NCBI GenBank assembly: GCA_021774735.1
Contig: JAJFIS010000040.1
Coordinates: 1 to 34,671 of the forward strand
Source: Alphaproteobacteria bacterium
GTDB lineage: Bacteria > Pseudomonadota > Alphaproteobacteria > Sphingomonadales > Kordiimonadaceae
Direction of reading: 5' to 3'
Length of the DNA: 34,671 nt
A program made the translations under genes and the position numbers. The notes beneath the pieces are model-generated. The model was given only the letters and a program-made list of their open reading frames with translations. It made no database searches and was not told the DNA's origin. This document shows positions 17,763-27,050 of this stretch, piece after piece. Each line of letters begins with the position of its first letter. Position 1 is the first letter of the stretch.

Positions 17763-18836
17763 TTATGCTTTTTTTAAAAATTTAAATGACAGGTAATACT
17801 TAATAAGCACTTTAATCGTAGCACTCATATATTTAAATAAATTTGGTTTATACCAGTGGGGGGATGTAGTTGAGTTGAAGATCTGTAAAATTGATAACCC
17901 CTTTTCAATCCCAGTAATTGTTATCGCACGCCACCAATTTTCACAAGCATTCTGACGAATGGCTACCAACTCATCTGGTGTAAGGTTATACGATGTGCAG
18001 AATGCTTCACAAATCGAATGCATTAATTCACCAACCTTTAATAAAGTTTGAATATCAGGAGATGCTTTGCCGCCATTTAGTATAGAAAAATATTGATTAA
18101 CTAATAATTGGTCATAATTGCCACCGGTGAGTAAATTAATCTCTCCATGCAATAAAACGCCTCCATTACTAGTCATTTCCTCGGTAGCTTTAATGCTCCA
18201 ATTCTGTCCATGTAAGTGGTAGTCGGTTAGAGGCTCTGGCAGCTTCATTATTTTTGAAACTTTAGCGTATTGATAATAGATATCCCAGTCGTCAGCGAAG
18301 GTGAGATCAGCAGAATAATTGATATTATATTTTTTTACTACTGAAGCCCTAGCCATTGTTGAGGAATGAAGAAACGTAGAACTTTGAAATAAACGGTATT
18401 TTAAAAAATTTGAAGTGTAGGAAGCTGATTTAGTTGTATAATTGAGTTTGTTGTTTATGACGATATTTATTTCGGTGCCACATAAACCTACGTCTGGATT
18501 AGCTTCCATAGCATTTGTTTGTAATTCAAGTTTTTGGTGGTTCCAAATGTCGTCATGATCACAGTGGGCGATGTATTTTCCTGTTGCTAATCTCATGCCT
18601 TTTTTACGGGAATGCACGACGCCTATATTTTCTCCATTTATCACTATTTTGATTCGATGGTCATTAATGTTTTGGATGACATCTGAAGTGCCATCGTTGG
18701 AAGCATCATCAATTATGATAAGCTCAAAATTTGTGTATGTTTGGCCTAATATCGAATTAATTGTAGGTATTATCTTTTTTTTACATTTGTATGCACACAA
18801 TATAATACTAATATATGGCAATTGATGAGTTGTCAT
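17763..18836 (-). CDS. Glycosyltransferase family 2
   Basis: 357 residues, GT-A fold. The N-terminal half holds ISIILCAYKCKKKIIPTINS, LIIIDDASNDGTSD with D43-D44, ENIGVVHSRKKGMRLATGKYIA and the metal site DHDD (93-96). The C-terminal half (from about 240) has no recognised motif and may bind the acceptor. Very AT-rich and rich in Asn, Ile and Lys, unlike the purine genes, as expected of a transferred gene. It points against the flippase and stands alone on this strand. The sugar donor cannot be told from sequence. Confidence 0.9.
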   Translation of the reverse strand: MTTHQLPYISIILCAYKCKKKIIPTINSILGQTYTNFELIIIDDASNDGTSDVIQNINDHRIKIVINGENIGVVHSRKKGMRLATGKYIAHCDHDDIWNHQKLELQTNAMEANPDVGLCGTEINIVINNKLNYTTKSASYTSNFLKYRLFQSSTFLHSSTMARASVVKKYNINYSADLTFADDWDIYYQYAKVSKIMKLPEPLTDYHLHGQNWSIKATEEMTSNGGVLLHGEINLLTGGNYDQLLVNQYFSILNGGKASPDIQTLLKVGELMHSICEAFCTSYNLTPDELVAIRQNACENWWRAITITGIEKGLSILQIFNSTTSPHWYKPNLFKYMSATIKVLIKYYLSFKFLKKA

Positions 18837-18946
18837 AGAGTCGAAGCCTTTTCGTCAGAGATTAGATGGTTTTCATTTACTGTTTCTGAAAATTATATTT
18901 AGCAATATGATAAGCGACTTAATACCACTTAGAAGGAACTATCGCA

Positions 18947-19948
18947 ATTACATTAGATAACCCTAAAAAGCTTGTAATAGTTGCCGGAATGCATCGATCG
19001 GGCACGTCTGCTTTTACAGGTGCGCTGGAAGGCATTGGCGTAAAGTTGGGTGGGACTCTTGCTGAAGGGCACACAAAAATAAATGAAAAAGGGTATAAAG
19101 AAGATATAGCTCTTATTGATTTGCATGAGAATTTATTGTGGTCACTACCTTCTTCATGGGATGATATTTTTCCATTGAATTTAGCTCAGATTGACCAACA
19201 AGTTCTTTGTGATTCTAAGCTAAAAATCCGCAAAATTTTGCTAAACTATTTTAAGCGACATAACTGTTGCGGTCTTAAAGACCCAAGAGTGTGCCTTTTC
19301 TTACCTTTATGGCTTGAGGTTTGTGCTCAGGAGGAAATTGAGGTGTGCTTTGTTGTCCCGTTTCGAAACCCTTGTTCAGTGGCTAAATCATTACATGCTC
19401 GAAATGGATTTCTATCCGACAGATCGTCTGTTCTTTGGGCTAAATATCTAATCGCGGCTGAACATTATTCTAGGGGGTACCCAAGGGTAATGATTTCTTA
19501 CGAGAGTTTGATTATAGACCCTAAGAAGGCATTGAAGGTCATCATGCAAAACTTAGAGTTACCAATAAAAGGAAATTTAGAGGACCAAATTGTTAAGGGA
19601 TCAAAATTTGTAACTACGCGCTTAAACCATTCTGATTCTATTGTACCTATTGATAATTTCTCACCGTCATTTGTGGTGGACTTATATAAAATATTATTAG
19701 AGTTAGATGGAGAAGGTCCTTCTTCCGACTTTAATTATAAATTCGATGAGGTCAGCAATTCATATTTTCAATATTTTGAAAAATTGGATCCTGTATTTTT
19801 AGATCAATTAAATACATTTAAAGGGCATGCAAAAACATTTAGATCTTATTGGAGGAATGCAATGAATTCTAAAGCGATAAAAATTAGTCAAACAATAAAA
19901 AAATTCCCGCAGATATTCATCAAACTTTTAAATGGAAACAAACATTAA
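18947..19948 (+). CDS. Sulfotransferase family protein, 2, with a probable ATT start
   Basis: About 333 residues from ATT 18947, or 319 from the first ATG (18989). The PAPS-binding strand-loop reads KLVIVAGMHRSGTSAFTGAL; ATG 18989 lies inside this loop (its Met is that of MHRSGTS), so translation must begin upstream. After the in-frame stop at 18920-18922 there is no ATG, GTG or TTG, but AGAAGGA (18931-18937) stands 9 bases before ATT 18947. Further motifs are CGLKDPRVCLFLPLW and FVVPFRNPCSVAKSL, the 3'-phosphate site. The C-terminal 90 residues are not recognised. AT-rich. It faces away from the GT2 at 17763-18836 and probably modifies the same glycan. Confidence 0.82.
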   Translation: MTLDNPKKLVIVAGMHRSGTSAFTGALEGIGVKLGGTLAEGHTKINEKGYKEDIALIDLHENLLWSLPSSWDDIFPLNLAQIDQQVLCDSKLKIRKILLNYFKRHNCCGLKDPRVCLFLPLWLEVCAQEEIEVCFVVPFRNPCSVAKSLHARNGFLSDRSSVLWAKYLIAAEHYSRGYPRVMISYESLIIDPKKALKVIMQNLELPIKGNLEDQIVKGSKFVTTRLNHSDSIVPIDNFSPSFVVDLYKILLELDGEGPSSDFNYKFDEVSNSYFQYFEKLDPVFLDQLNTFKGHAKTFRSYWRNAMNSKAIKISQTIKKFPQIFIKLLNGNKH

Positions 19949-19998
19949 CAACACACTAGAAGATATACTCGTTTTATTGATATCTAACAATTGCATTA

Positions 19999-21207
19999 TT
20001 ATTTTAAAAAATAGCCCTTCAGCCAATTTTTGATCGAAAGCAGATAAAGCCAGCGGTCACCCGGAAAAAGCAAGTCTGATTTTAGGCGGGGGTCTAAGAA
20101 CCTCAGGAAAAAGCCCAAAATGCTTTTCACTTTGCGCCCGAAGCTTAGTTGGCGGTCTTTCAATACTGAAACCAGATACCCTATTTCGCCCGGGAAAGTT
20201 TGGCGGCAAAATAGATTCAATGGATAGTCCATGATTTTTTCTGCCGAAATTCCTGTCCAATGATCCATTTGGATGCGCGGGGCATCGACACCCGCAAAAA
20301 GATCAAGATGTAAATTTGCCCAAAAACGGGTGTTTGCTTCGAGGAAGTAAAAGTTTCCGCTGGCATCATCATAGCGATATTCCATCATCGCAGGACCGTC
20401 CCACCCCATGGCTTTCAGGCGCATTACGGCGTCTTTTGTAAGCCAGTCATCACCAAAGGTATGGCGCAAAACGGTTAAGCCACCACTATGGGGGGTTTCA
20501 TGGTCAGCAATAGTTAAGCATTTGCTCAGCATTTCGCCCTTGGAAAAAATAACATTCACGCAGGCTTTGCGCCCCGGCACAAACCCTTGGATCAGCACTT
20601 GGCAGTAGCTATCCAGCAGTTCGGCGGTTTGTTTGTGGGCATCTTCATGCGTGACGACCTTGATAACAAGGTCATCCCCGTCCCCTGTGAGCGCGTCAAC
20701 AGATGATGTCTTGATAAAGCAGGGCAGGGCCAAGCTTTGGTATGCGGCAAGGTCTTTTGGCTGTTTTTTAGTGACTACCAAGGCAGAGGGCACATTCATG
20801 CGCGCAGAAGGGTCCTCAGCGCGGTCAAATACAGACTGTGTTTCTGCTTTGGAAAAAGCGATCCGCAGGGTGGCGGGTGAATTATGCTGCGGGAAGAAAG
20901 GCAGAAAATAGTCGATGTCAGCCATCAGTGTTTTTATCAGCCCGCCGGACGGCACAATATGCTGGATGTCGTTATCTTCAATATATTGCTTCAACCAAGG
21001 GATAAAATTAGCCGAACCCTTGTTTGGGCAAATTATTTTATGAGCAGCGAAATTAGATTTAAGCCCAAGAGCATCCGCCTTGTCAGAGACTGCATGGACG
21101 TCATAGCCTGCACTGCCAAGCGACCGCACGACCCCAATCATGCCCAGTGCTTGAACATGATCAACAAGAATAGAATGTTTTGCGCGCAATGAAGCAATAT
21201 TAGGCAT
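19999..21207 (-). CDS. ATP-grasp ligase (carboxylate-amine ligase type)
   Basis: 402 residues. The N-terminal domain (1-110) is Rossmann-like with SILVDHVQALGMIGVVRSLG; a central part carries LPCFIKTSSVDALTGDGDDLVIKV with K166 as a likely ATP contact; QVLIQGFVPGRKACVNVIFSKG follows; and the catalytic end is PAMMEYRYD...FYFLEANTRFW with E276, E290 and N292. This layout matches CarB-like ATP-grasp ligases, some of which join amino acids to sugar acids or other amino acids. It is unlike the two ATPgrasp_ST proteins in the locus. The gene is GC-richer than its AT-rich neighbours on both sides. Substrates are unknown; a role in amidating the glycan is inferred. Confidence 0.85.
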   Translation of the reverse strand: MPNIASLRAKHSILVDHVQALGMIGVVRSLGSAGYDVHAVSDKADALGLKSNFAAHKIICPNKGSANFIPWLKQYIEDNDIQHIVPSGGLIKTLMADIDYFLPFFPQHNSPATLRIAFSKAETQSVFDRAEDPSARMNVPSALVVTKKQPKDLAAYQSLALPCFIKTSSVDALTGDGDDLVIKVVTHEDAHKQTAELLDSYCQVLIQGFVPGRKACVNVIFSKGEMLSKCLTIADHETPHSGGLTVLRHTFGDDWLTKDAVMRLKAMGWDGPAMMEYRYDDASGNFYFLEANTRFWANLHLDLFAGVDAPRIQMDHWTGISAEKIMDYPLNLFCRQTFPGEIGYLVSVLKDRQLSFGRKVKSILGFFLRFLDPRLKSDLLFPGDRWLYLLSIKNWLKGYFLK

Positions 21208-21306
21208 GTATTTCCGCTTTCCATTTTATAAATACCACATATAGTGTATAATAGAGAAATGTTCTTGATGATTTGAGGTGGTCGTAAATCTTTTAAATCA
21301 ACTTAA

Positions 21307-22326
21307 ATGGGATTAATGAGAAAAATATTACTCATACTAGCAAAATACTCCGGCATGTTCTTCTTAGCGCGCTTTCTAACTCGGAGAAGTGTGAAGATAA
21401 TTAGCTATCATGCTATTGCTGCTTATGACTTAAATATATATAACCCAACTTTGTTTCTAACGGTAGATAAGCTTGCCCGCCGCATTGCTTGTATGAAAGC
21501 TAAAAAATATAAATTTATCTATTTAAACGAAGCAGTTAGTCGCTTGAGGGCAGGCACAATTGAACCCAATTCTGTAGTAATTACCATTGATGATGGGTGG
21601 CAGAGTTTTCAGGACATTGCATGGCCTATGTTCAGGCAAGCTGACATGCCAGTATCCTTATATGTATATACAGAAGCTGTCGAAAGCGGTGAGCCCAACT
21701 TTAATGTAGCCTTGTGCTATCTGCTGTGGCATGCAGAGCTGAAAGGCTTGGGGGAGGTCACTTTTCTAGACGGCTTAGGCGAAGAAATATCTTTTGCGGC
21801 AACAGATATGAGAGCCCAAGATGATTTAATGGACCATGCGGCAACTTTGCAACCCCCTGATCGAACTGATATTTTAGATGCCATAGCAGAGAACGCTGGG
21901 CTTAGTTCTTTATGGGCTGAGCGCCGCGACGCCTTTGTTTTTTCCAGCCCAGATGACCTTCGCAAGATGGCTGCAGATGGATTAGATATCCAATTGCACA
22001 CGCACACCCACAAGTTCGGAGGCCTATCAGAAGCTGAATCAAAATCTGAGATTAGCCAAAATATTGATAGGCTATCTGCTTGGTTGCCGGGCAAGAAATT
22101 TACGCATTTTTGTTATCCAAGCGGGGATTACGAAGCCCCACAATTGCCGTGGCTGGCGGACATGGGTGTGAAAAGCGCCACCACCTGTGAAGCGGGCTTG
22201 AATAACCCTGGCGTTAATCCATTTTTATTGCGCCGTTTTTTAGACGCTGATACTGTCAGCGATATTGAGTTTGAGGCAGAAGTTACGGGTTTCCTGCCAT
22301 GGCTTAGATGTTTAAGGCGCGGGTAA
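21307..22326 (+). CDS. Polysaccharide deacetylase (NodB/CE4 family)
   Basis: 339 residues. CE4 enzymes remove acetyl groups from N-acetylhexosamines in polysaccharides. Motif 1 is TIDDGW (93-98, normally TFDDG), motif 2 is HTHTH with H231 and H235 as metal ligands, and HFCYPSGDYEAP supplies motif 3. Residues 130-205 form an insertion before motif 2. The N-terminus has a hydrophobic stretch (MRKILLILAKYSGMFFLARFL) that may anchor it. ATG 21307 has a poor ribosome site; ATG 21316 is an alternative. Composition changes within the gene: 22 of 60 G/C at 21421-21480 and 37 of 60 at 22141-22200. It is followed after 14 bases by an ATP-grasp gene on the same strand. Confidence 0.9.
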   Translation: MGLMRKILLILAKYSGMFFLARFLTRRSVKIISYHAIAAYDLNIYNPTLFLTVDKLARRIACMKAKKYKFIYLNEAVSRLRAGTIEPNSVVITIDDGWQSFQDIAWPMFRQADMPVSLYVYTEAVESGEPNFNVALCYLLWHAELKGLGEVTFLDGLGEEISFAATDMRAQDDLMDHAATLQPPDRTDILDAIAENAGLSSLWAERRDAFVFSSPDDLRKMAADGLDIQLHTHTHKFGGLSEAESKSEISQNIDRLSAWLPGKKFTHFCYPSGDYEAPQLPWLADMGVKSATTCEAGLNNPGVNPFLLRRFLDADTVSDIEFEAEVTGFLPWLRCLRRG

Positions 22327-22340
22327 TTTAGGGCAGGCTA

Positions 22341-23390
22341 ATGAATATATTGAGCAAAACAGTCGCCCTTCTTAAGGGCCGGTCAAAATTGCCGGGGTTT
22401 AAATCTTTTTCGCGGCAACTATTTGAAATCATAGTTTTATTTACCCTTCGCGGCATTGGACCCGGCTATTATCACTTGGCAGAAATGGGGCGCAAGGACA
22501 GGGGATGGGACTATCTTTTTGGTTTTGCGAGGGCACCTGAATATCACCGGGCGGTTAACCGTATCAATGATCCCTTGTTTCGCAAATTATCGCAGCATAA
22601 AGCGCTGGAGAAAGCAGTGCTAACGGCTTATGGCATCCCCACCACGCCCTTGCTGGGTCATTTGCACCCCCAAAATGGTTTAACAACTAAGGGCGAAGGT
22701 CTGAAAGATGCAGCGGCGCTTTCAATGCTTCTGGCGAACCACTTGGGTGAAATTATTTGTTTTAAGCCGGTTGAAGGCGTTGGTGGTTCAGGGTTCAAGG
22801 CTTGTATGATAAGTGAAAAGTCTGGGGATATAACACTCAAAAACCTGAAAGATGGGGCTGTATTTTTAGTGCCCGAGTTTTTAGAAGCCATTACTTGGGA
22901 TATTGGCATGGTGATCGAGAGCTATGTTGAACAGCATGCCGAACTCGCTAAATTTCATCCGACAAGCGTCAATACGATGCGGGTTCTGGTTCTACGCGGC
23001 GCAAATGGAAAGGCGGGTGTTGTTGGCTCTACTTTCAGAATTGGCTGTGGTGGCTCTGTGGTTGATAACGCCACTGCAGGCGGCATAATGGCCCATGTTA
23101 ATACTGAAACAGGGGTGATGAACGCGGGCGTTTTTATGGAACCATCGCTTAATCACTTTGCATGCCATCCTGATACAAATGTCCCATTGGAAGGGGCCGT
23201 TTTGCCATTTTTTGATGAAATGCAAGACCTTGCTTGTCGCGCCCTTGACGCTTATCCCCATATAGGCTTTGTCGGCGCTGATGTTGCTTATACCAAATCA
23301 GGCCCGATGATTATCGAGATGAACCCCGAACCTGATTATGTCTTTATGGCGATCAATCAGCTTGGTTCGCGTAAATTGCTGGGTGTTTAG
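22341..23390 (+). CDS. Sugar-transfer-associated ATP-grasp protein (ATPgrasp_ST type), copy 2
   Basis: 349 residues. ATP-binding loop FKPVEGVGGSGFKAC (141-155, K142), SVNTMRVLVLRG, GCGGSVVDNATAGGIMAHV and the metal site FVGADVAYTKSGPMIIEMNPE (about 310-330, with D314, E326 and N328). These are the same elements, in the same order, as in the protein at 13392-14438. The N-terminal 60 residues are basic and have an amphipathic or hydrophobic stretch FEIIVLFTLRGIGPGYY. It follows the deacetylase by 14 bases and is presumably co-transcribed: a free amine made by deacetylation could be the acceptor of the ligase, which is inference. It converges on purL with a 31-base gap and no clear terminator. 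Confidence 0.85.
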   Translation: MNILSKTVALLKGRSKLPGFKSFSRQLFEIIVLFTLRGIGPGYYHLAEMGRKDRGWDYLFGFARAPEYHRAVNRINDPLFRKLSQHKALEKAVLTAYGIPTTPLLGHLHPQNGLTTKGEGLKDAAALSMLLANHLGEIICFKPVEGVGGSGFKACMISEKSGDITLKNLKDGAVFLVPEFLEAITWDIGMVIESYVEQHAELAKFHPTSVNTMRVLVLRGANGKAGVVGSTFRIGCGGSVVDNATAGGIMAHVNTETGVMNAGVFMEPSLNHFACHPDTNVPLEGAVLPFFDEMQDLACRALDAYPHIGFVGADVAYTKSGPMIIEMNPEPDYVFMAINQLGSRKLLGV

Positions 23391-23421
23391 ACCGACCGCA
23401 TTCGTAAAATCATCTATTTAT

Positions 23422-25614
23422 CTATTCAGCCGTCATATAATTTGGCATCCAACCTTCATGGGCTTTGGTCAAATCATCCAGCGCGATGTTAACAACACCA
23501 TCATTCACGGTGATTTTGTCACCGCCGACAGTGCCAAGTTTGGCAACCGGGATGCCCGCGTCCATCGCTTCATTTATCACTGTTTCAGCGAGTGAGGCAT
23601 CAACCGCCAGCAAATAGCGCGCTTGATCCTCACCGAAAAGCACGGCGTGCAAGGGGATTAAATCCCCAACCGTTATCACCGCACCCATTTTGCCGCTAAT
23701 GGCCATATCAGCAAGCGCCGCGATTAATCCGCCATCAGACAGGTCATGGCAGGTATCCACTTGGCCATTTTCTATGAGCGCTCGAACAAAGTCACCGTTG
23801 CGGCGCTCGGTCGTCAAATCAATGGAAGGCGGACAGCCTTCGTCTAATCCCAGAATTTGTTTCTGGTAGAGGCTAACACCCAATTCGCCCTTGGTCTCGC
23901 CGAGCAGGATGATGACATCACCGTCGCGCTTAAACGGCACCGTCGCCATTTTGCTGCTATCTTTCATCAGCCCAACACCGCCGATAGCAGGGGTCGGTAA
24001 AATCGCCGTGCCGTTGGTTTCATTATAGAGCGATACATTACCGGAAATTACTGGGTAATCGAGCGCTTCGCAGGCTTCGCTAATACCCTGCAAGCAGCCA
24101 ACCAATTGGCCCATAATTTCTGGACGCTCTGGATTGCCGAAATTCAAGCAATTGGTAATCGCCAGCGGCAAGGCGCCCACTGCGGTCACATTGCGCCATG
24201 TCTCCGCCACCGCTTGCTTACCGCCCTCAAAAGGGTCAGCGTAACAATAGCGCGGCGTAACATCGGTGCTGATGGCAATGGCTTTCTCTGTGCCGTGAAT
24301 GCGCACGACAGCCGCATCCCCGCCGGGGCGCTGGATGGTGTCAGCCATCACCATATGATCATATTGTTCCCATATCCACCGGCGCGAGCATAAATGCGGG
24401 CCGCCAATCAGATCTAATATGGCTTGGTTGATATCATCTGGTGCGGCAACCTCGACCGCTTGGCGCTTCGGTGTTGGCACATGGGGGCGGTCATACTCGG
24501 GCGCATCGTCCACCAGGCTGTTGATCGGCATATCACCGACAATCTCGCCGCCAAATTGAAGCTCTAAGTGGCCACTATCGGTAATTTCGCCGATGACGGC
24601 AAAGTCCAGCTCCCACTTGCGGAAAATGGCTTCAGCCTCCGCCTCATGGCCGGGTTTTAGTACCATCAACATGCGCTCTTGGCTCTCGCTCAAACACATC
24701 TCATAGGGCAGCATATTTTCTTCGCGCTGCGGCACTTTGTCTAAGTCTAGCAAAAAGCCAACCCCGCCTTTGGAGGCCATCTCAACGCTAGAGCTTGTCA
24801 AGCCAGCCGCGCCCATATCTTGGATGGCGATAATGGCGTCCGTGTCCATCAGCTCAAGGCAGGCTTCAATGAGGAGCTTCTCAGTAAACGGGTCGCCCAC
24901 TTGTACCGTTGGGCGTTTTTCTTCGCTGTCTTCGGTGAATTCAGCCGATGCCATGGTGGCCCCGTGGATGCCGTCGCGCCCAGTTTTGGAACCGACATAA
25001 ACAACCGGATTGCCGACACCTGCGGCGGCGCTGTAAAATATTTTATTAGCGTCCGCTAGGCCGACATTCATCGCATTAACCAGAATATTACCGTTATAGC
25101 TTTCGTCGAAGTTGGTTTCGCCGCCCACAGTTGGTACGCCGACACAGTTACCGTAGCCGCCGACACCTTCCACGACACCGGCCAGCAAATGCCGGGTTTT
25201 AGCATGCTCGGGGGCACCAAAGCGCAGGGCGTTCATATTGGCAATGGGCCGCGCCCCCATGGTGAAGACATCGCGCAAAATGCCGCCGACACCGGTTGCC
25301 GCCCCTTGGTAAGGCTCAATGTAAGATGGGTGGTTATGGCTTTCCATTTTAAAGATCAGCGCTTGGCCATCCTCAATGTCGATAATGCCAGCATTCTCGC
25401 CGGGGCCGCAAATAACCCAAGGCCGCTCGGTAGGCAGCTTTTTAAGATGGATTTTGGACGATTTATAGGAACAATGCTCTGACCACATGACGCTGTATAT
25501 ACCAAGCTCGGTCATATTGGGGGCACGTCCAAGCGCACCTAGGATGCGCTGGTACTCTTGCGCGCTCAGCCCATGCTCTTTAACAATCTCTGGGGTTATT
25601 TCTTGCTCTAACAT
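23422..25614 (-). CDS. purL: Phosphoribosylformylglycinamidine synthase subunit PurL (small type)
   Basis: 730 residues, the usual length for the small PurL that works with PurS and PurQ. It makes FGAM from FGAR, ATP and ammonia. Visible are the substrate-binding segment [17 protein letters not shown]-type His, [22 protein letters not shown], the [14 protein letters not shown] region, and the second half domain with GGDAAVVRI and [16 protein letters not shown]. It is the last gene of the minus-strand purC-purS-(unknown)-purQ-purL block, 9 bases after purQ. In many alphaproteobacteria bolA follows directly; here glycan genes intervene. Confidence 0.98.
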   Translation of the reverse strand: MLEQEITPEIVKEHGLSAQEYQRILGALGRAPNMTELGIYSVMWSEHCSYKSSKIHLKKLPTERPWVICGPGENAGIIDIEDGQALIFKMESHNHPSYIEPYQGAATGVGGILRDVFTMGARPIANMNALRFGAPEHAKTRHLLAGVVEGVGGYGNCVGVPTVGGETNFDESYNGNILVNAMNVGLADANKIFYSAAAGVGNPVVYVGSKTGRDGIHGATMASAEFTEDSEEKRPTVQVGDPFTEKLLIEACLELMDTDAIIAIQDMGAAGLTSSSVEMASKGGVGFLLDLDKVPQREENMLPYEMCLSESQERMLMVLKPGHEAEAEAIFRKWELDFAVIGEITDSGHLELQFGGEIVGDMPINSLVDDAPEYDRPHVPTPKRQAVEVAAPDDINQAILDLIGGPHLCSRRWIWEQYDHMVMADTIQRPGGDAAVVRIHGTEKAIAISTDVTPRYCYADPFEGGKQAVAETWRNVTAVGALPLAITNCLNFGNPERPEIMGQLVGCLQGISEACEALDYPVISGNVSLYNETNGTAILPTPAIGGVGLMKDSSKMATVPFKRDGDVIILLGETKGELGVSLYQKQILGLDEGCPPSIDLTTERRNGDFVRALIENGQVDTCHDLSDGGLIAALADMAISGKMGAVITVGDLIPLHAVLFGEDQARYLLAVDASLAETVINEAMDAGIPVAKLGTVGGDKITVNDGVVNIALDDLTKAHEGWMPNYMTAE

Positions 25615-25623
25615 GTTTTCACC

Positions 25624-26298
25624 TTATCCAATGCCTGCAAGGACGCTTTCAAAAAGCGCTCTACCGTCATGTATACCGTCAAAGCCACCAAGGGCAGGGT
25701 CTACCATGCGCTCAGGGTGGGGCATCATGCCTAGGATGTTGCCAGCCTTGTTGGTAACCCCCGCGATGCCATTGCAGCTACCATTGATGTCTTCCGTATA
25801 ACGAAAGGCCACTTGGCCGCCATCTTCCAGTGCGGAAATAGTGTCGCTGTCGGCAAAATAATTGCCGTCATGGTGGGCGACGGGAACGGTGATCTCTTGG
25901 CCCCCGTCATAACCACTTGTGAAGCGGGTATCGGCGTTGACCACTTTTAAGCTTACGTCCCGGCAGACAAATTTTAGCCCCGCATTACGCATCAAGGCAC
26001 CGGGCAGTAAGCCAGCCTCGGCAAGTACCTGAAAGCCGTTGCATACCCCCAGCGTTGGCACGCCTGCTTTGGCCCGCTTGGCAACTTCACCCATTATGTG
26101 GGAACGGGCGCTCATGGCGCCGCAGCGCAAATAGTCGCCGTAAGAAAAACCACCGGGCAGGGCGATAAAATCAACCGGGTCAAAGTCATACTCTTGGTGC
26201 CAAACCATGGTCGGCTTAACCCCGGTCACCTTCTCAATCGCGACAGCCATATCCCGGTCACAGTTGGAGCCGGGGAATACAATGACAGCTGATTTCAT
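25624..26298 (-). CDS. purQ: Phosphoribosylformylglycinamidine synthase subunit PurQ (glutaminase)
   Basis: 224 residues, a class I glutamine amidotransferase that gives ammonia to PurL. The nucleophile is C86 in [15 protein letters not shown], and the His-Glu pair is in MMPHPERM near the C-terminus. [13 protein letters not shown] is the oxyanion region. The start codon overlaps the stop of the upstream unknown gene in ATGA, an arrangement that could make its translation depend on that gene. Normal length. Confidence 0.98.
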   Translation of the reverse strand: MKSAVIVFPGSNCDRDMAVAIEKVTGVKPTMVWHQEYDFDPVDFIALPGGFSYGDYLRCGAMSARSHIMGEVAKRAKAGVPTLGVCNGFQVLAEAGLLPGALMRNAGLKFVCRDVSLKVVNADTRFTSGYDGGQEITVPVAHHDGNYFADSDTISALEDGGQVAFRYTEDINGSCNGIAGVTNKAGNILGMMPHPERMVDPALGGFDGIHDGRALFESVLAGIG

Positions 26299-26804
26299 GG
26301 CTGTTTACTCTTGAGTGGGCCTTCAATTTTTTGGCAGACTAGGTTTCGGAAAGAATATTTTATTCTACCATTTTCGGTATATATATTTTCTATTTTGAGA
26401 ATGTTCTTCTCAGCCAAAAAAATAAATTGGCCTCTACTCTTTTTCCACTTAGATATAAAAGTCCGACCTAATTCGCTGTAGGCTTTCTCTTTAGAGATTT
26501 TTACCTTAGTATTTTTTTTGCTGCCCTTATAGCTAACCTTGCCTTTAGTTTTAGAAGAAATTTTAACTTTGTAGTTCCATTTTTCTTCTATTTGAGAAAG
26601 GAAATCCACTATTCGCTTATCTGATGGTATCTCAGAAGGCCATTTCGATACTCTATAGGTATTGATAAACTTTGTATTACCCCAAAATGACCTCTCTATA
26701 GAGGCAAATGTGCAGATATAGGTATCTGTTTCTGCTATAGCTTTCGTTGTCCCAAAATGGAAAAACAACATTGTCAGAGTCAATCCAAAAAGCATATTTT
26801 TCAT
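26295..26804 (-). CDS. Unknown secreted basic protein inserted between purS and purQ
   Basis: 169 residues, not recognised. Residues 1-24 form a signal peptide ([20 protein letters not shown]). The mature protein is Lys-rich ([20 protein letters not shown] in the middle) with two cysteines, one at 31 and one near the C-terminus (LVCQK), so a disulfide is possible. The gene is AT-rich (20 of 60 G/C at 26521-26580) while purQ is GC-rich (36 of 60 at 26041-26100). It starts 6 bases after purS, using the GGAG at the end of purS as ribosome site, and ends in a 4-base overlap with purQ. purS and purQ usually adjoin, so this is an insertion that kept the operon coupled. A nutritional role in purine synthesis is unlikely for an exported protein. 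Confidence 0.75.
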   Translation of the reverse strand: MKNMLFGLTLTMLFFHFGTTKAIAETDTYICTFASIERSFWGNTKFINTYRVSKWPSEIPSDKRIVDFLSQIEEKWNYKVKISSKTKGKVSYKGSKKNTKVKISKEKAYSELGRTFISKWKKSRGQFIFLAEKNILKIENIYTENGRIKYSFRNLVCQKIEGPLKSKQP

Positions 26805-26810
26805 GGGGTT

Positions 26811-27050
26811 TTACTCCAACTCAACGGAATAATTTTCGATCACCGTATTGGCGATCAATTTTTTGCACATATCTTCGACCACGCTAAGCGCTTTTTCGCG
26901 GTTGGTTTCTGCCAAGTCTAGTTCGAAATATTTGCCTTGGCGGGCGCTGTTAACGCCGTCAAAACCAAGGTTGCCTAGGGCGAGTTCAATGGCTTTGCCT
27001 TGCGGGTCAAGAACGCCGTTTTTCAAGGTTACGTGAATGCGGGCTTTCAT
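26811..27050 (-). CDS. purS: Phosphoribosylformylglycinamidine synthase subunit PurS
   Basis: 79 residues, the normal size. PurS dimers bridge PurQ and PurL in the three-part FGAM synthase. The signature MKARIHVTLKNGVLDPQGKAIELALGNLG begins the protein and FDGVNSARQGKYFELDL follows. The reading frame sits directly against purC (purC ends at 27051). It is separated from purQ by the unknown gene. Confidence 0.97.
   Translation of the reverse strand: MKARIHVTLKNGVLDPQGKAIELALGNLGFDGVNSARQGKYFELDLAETNREKALSVVEDMCKKLIANTVIENYSVELE

Noticed and set aside
21224-21252. TATAAT (21247-21252) upstream of the deacetylase as a promoter
   Set aside because: The hexamer at -35 distance is TTTATA, a poor match, and the region is AT-rich enough to give such a -10 by chance.
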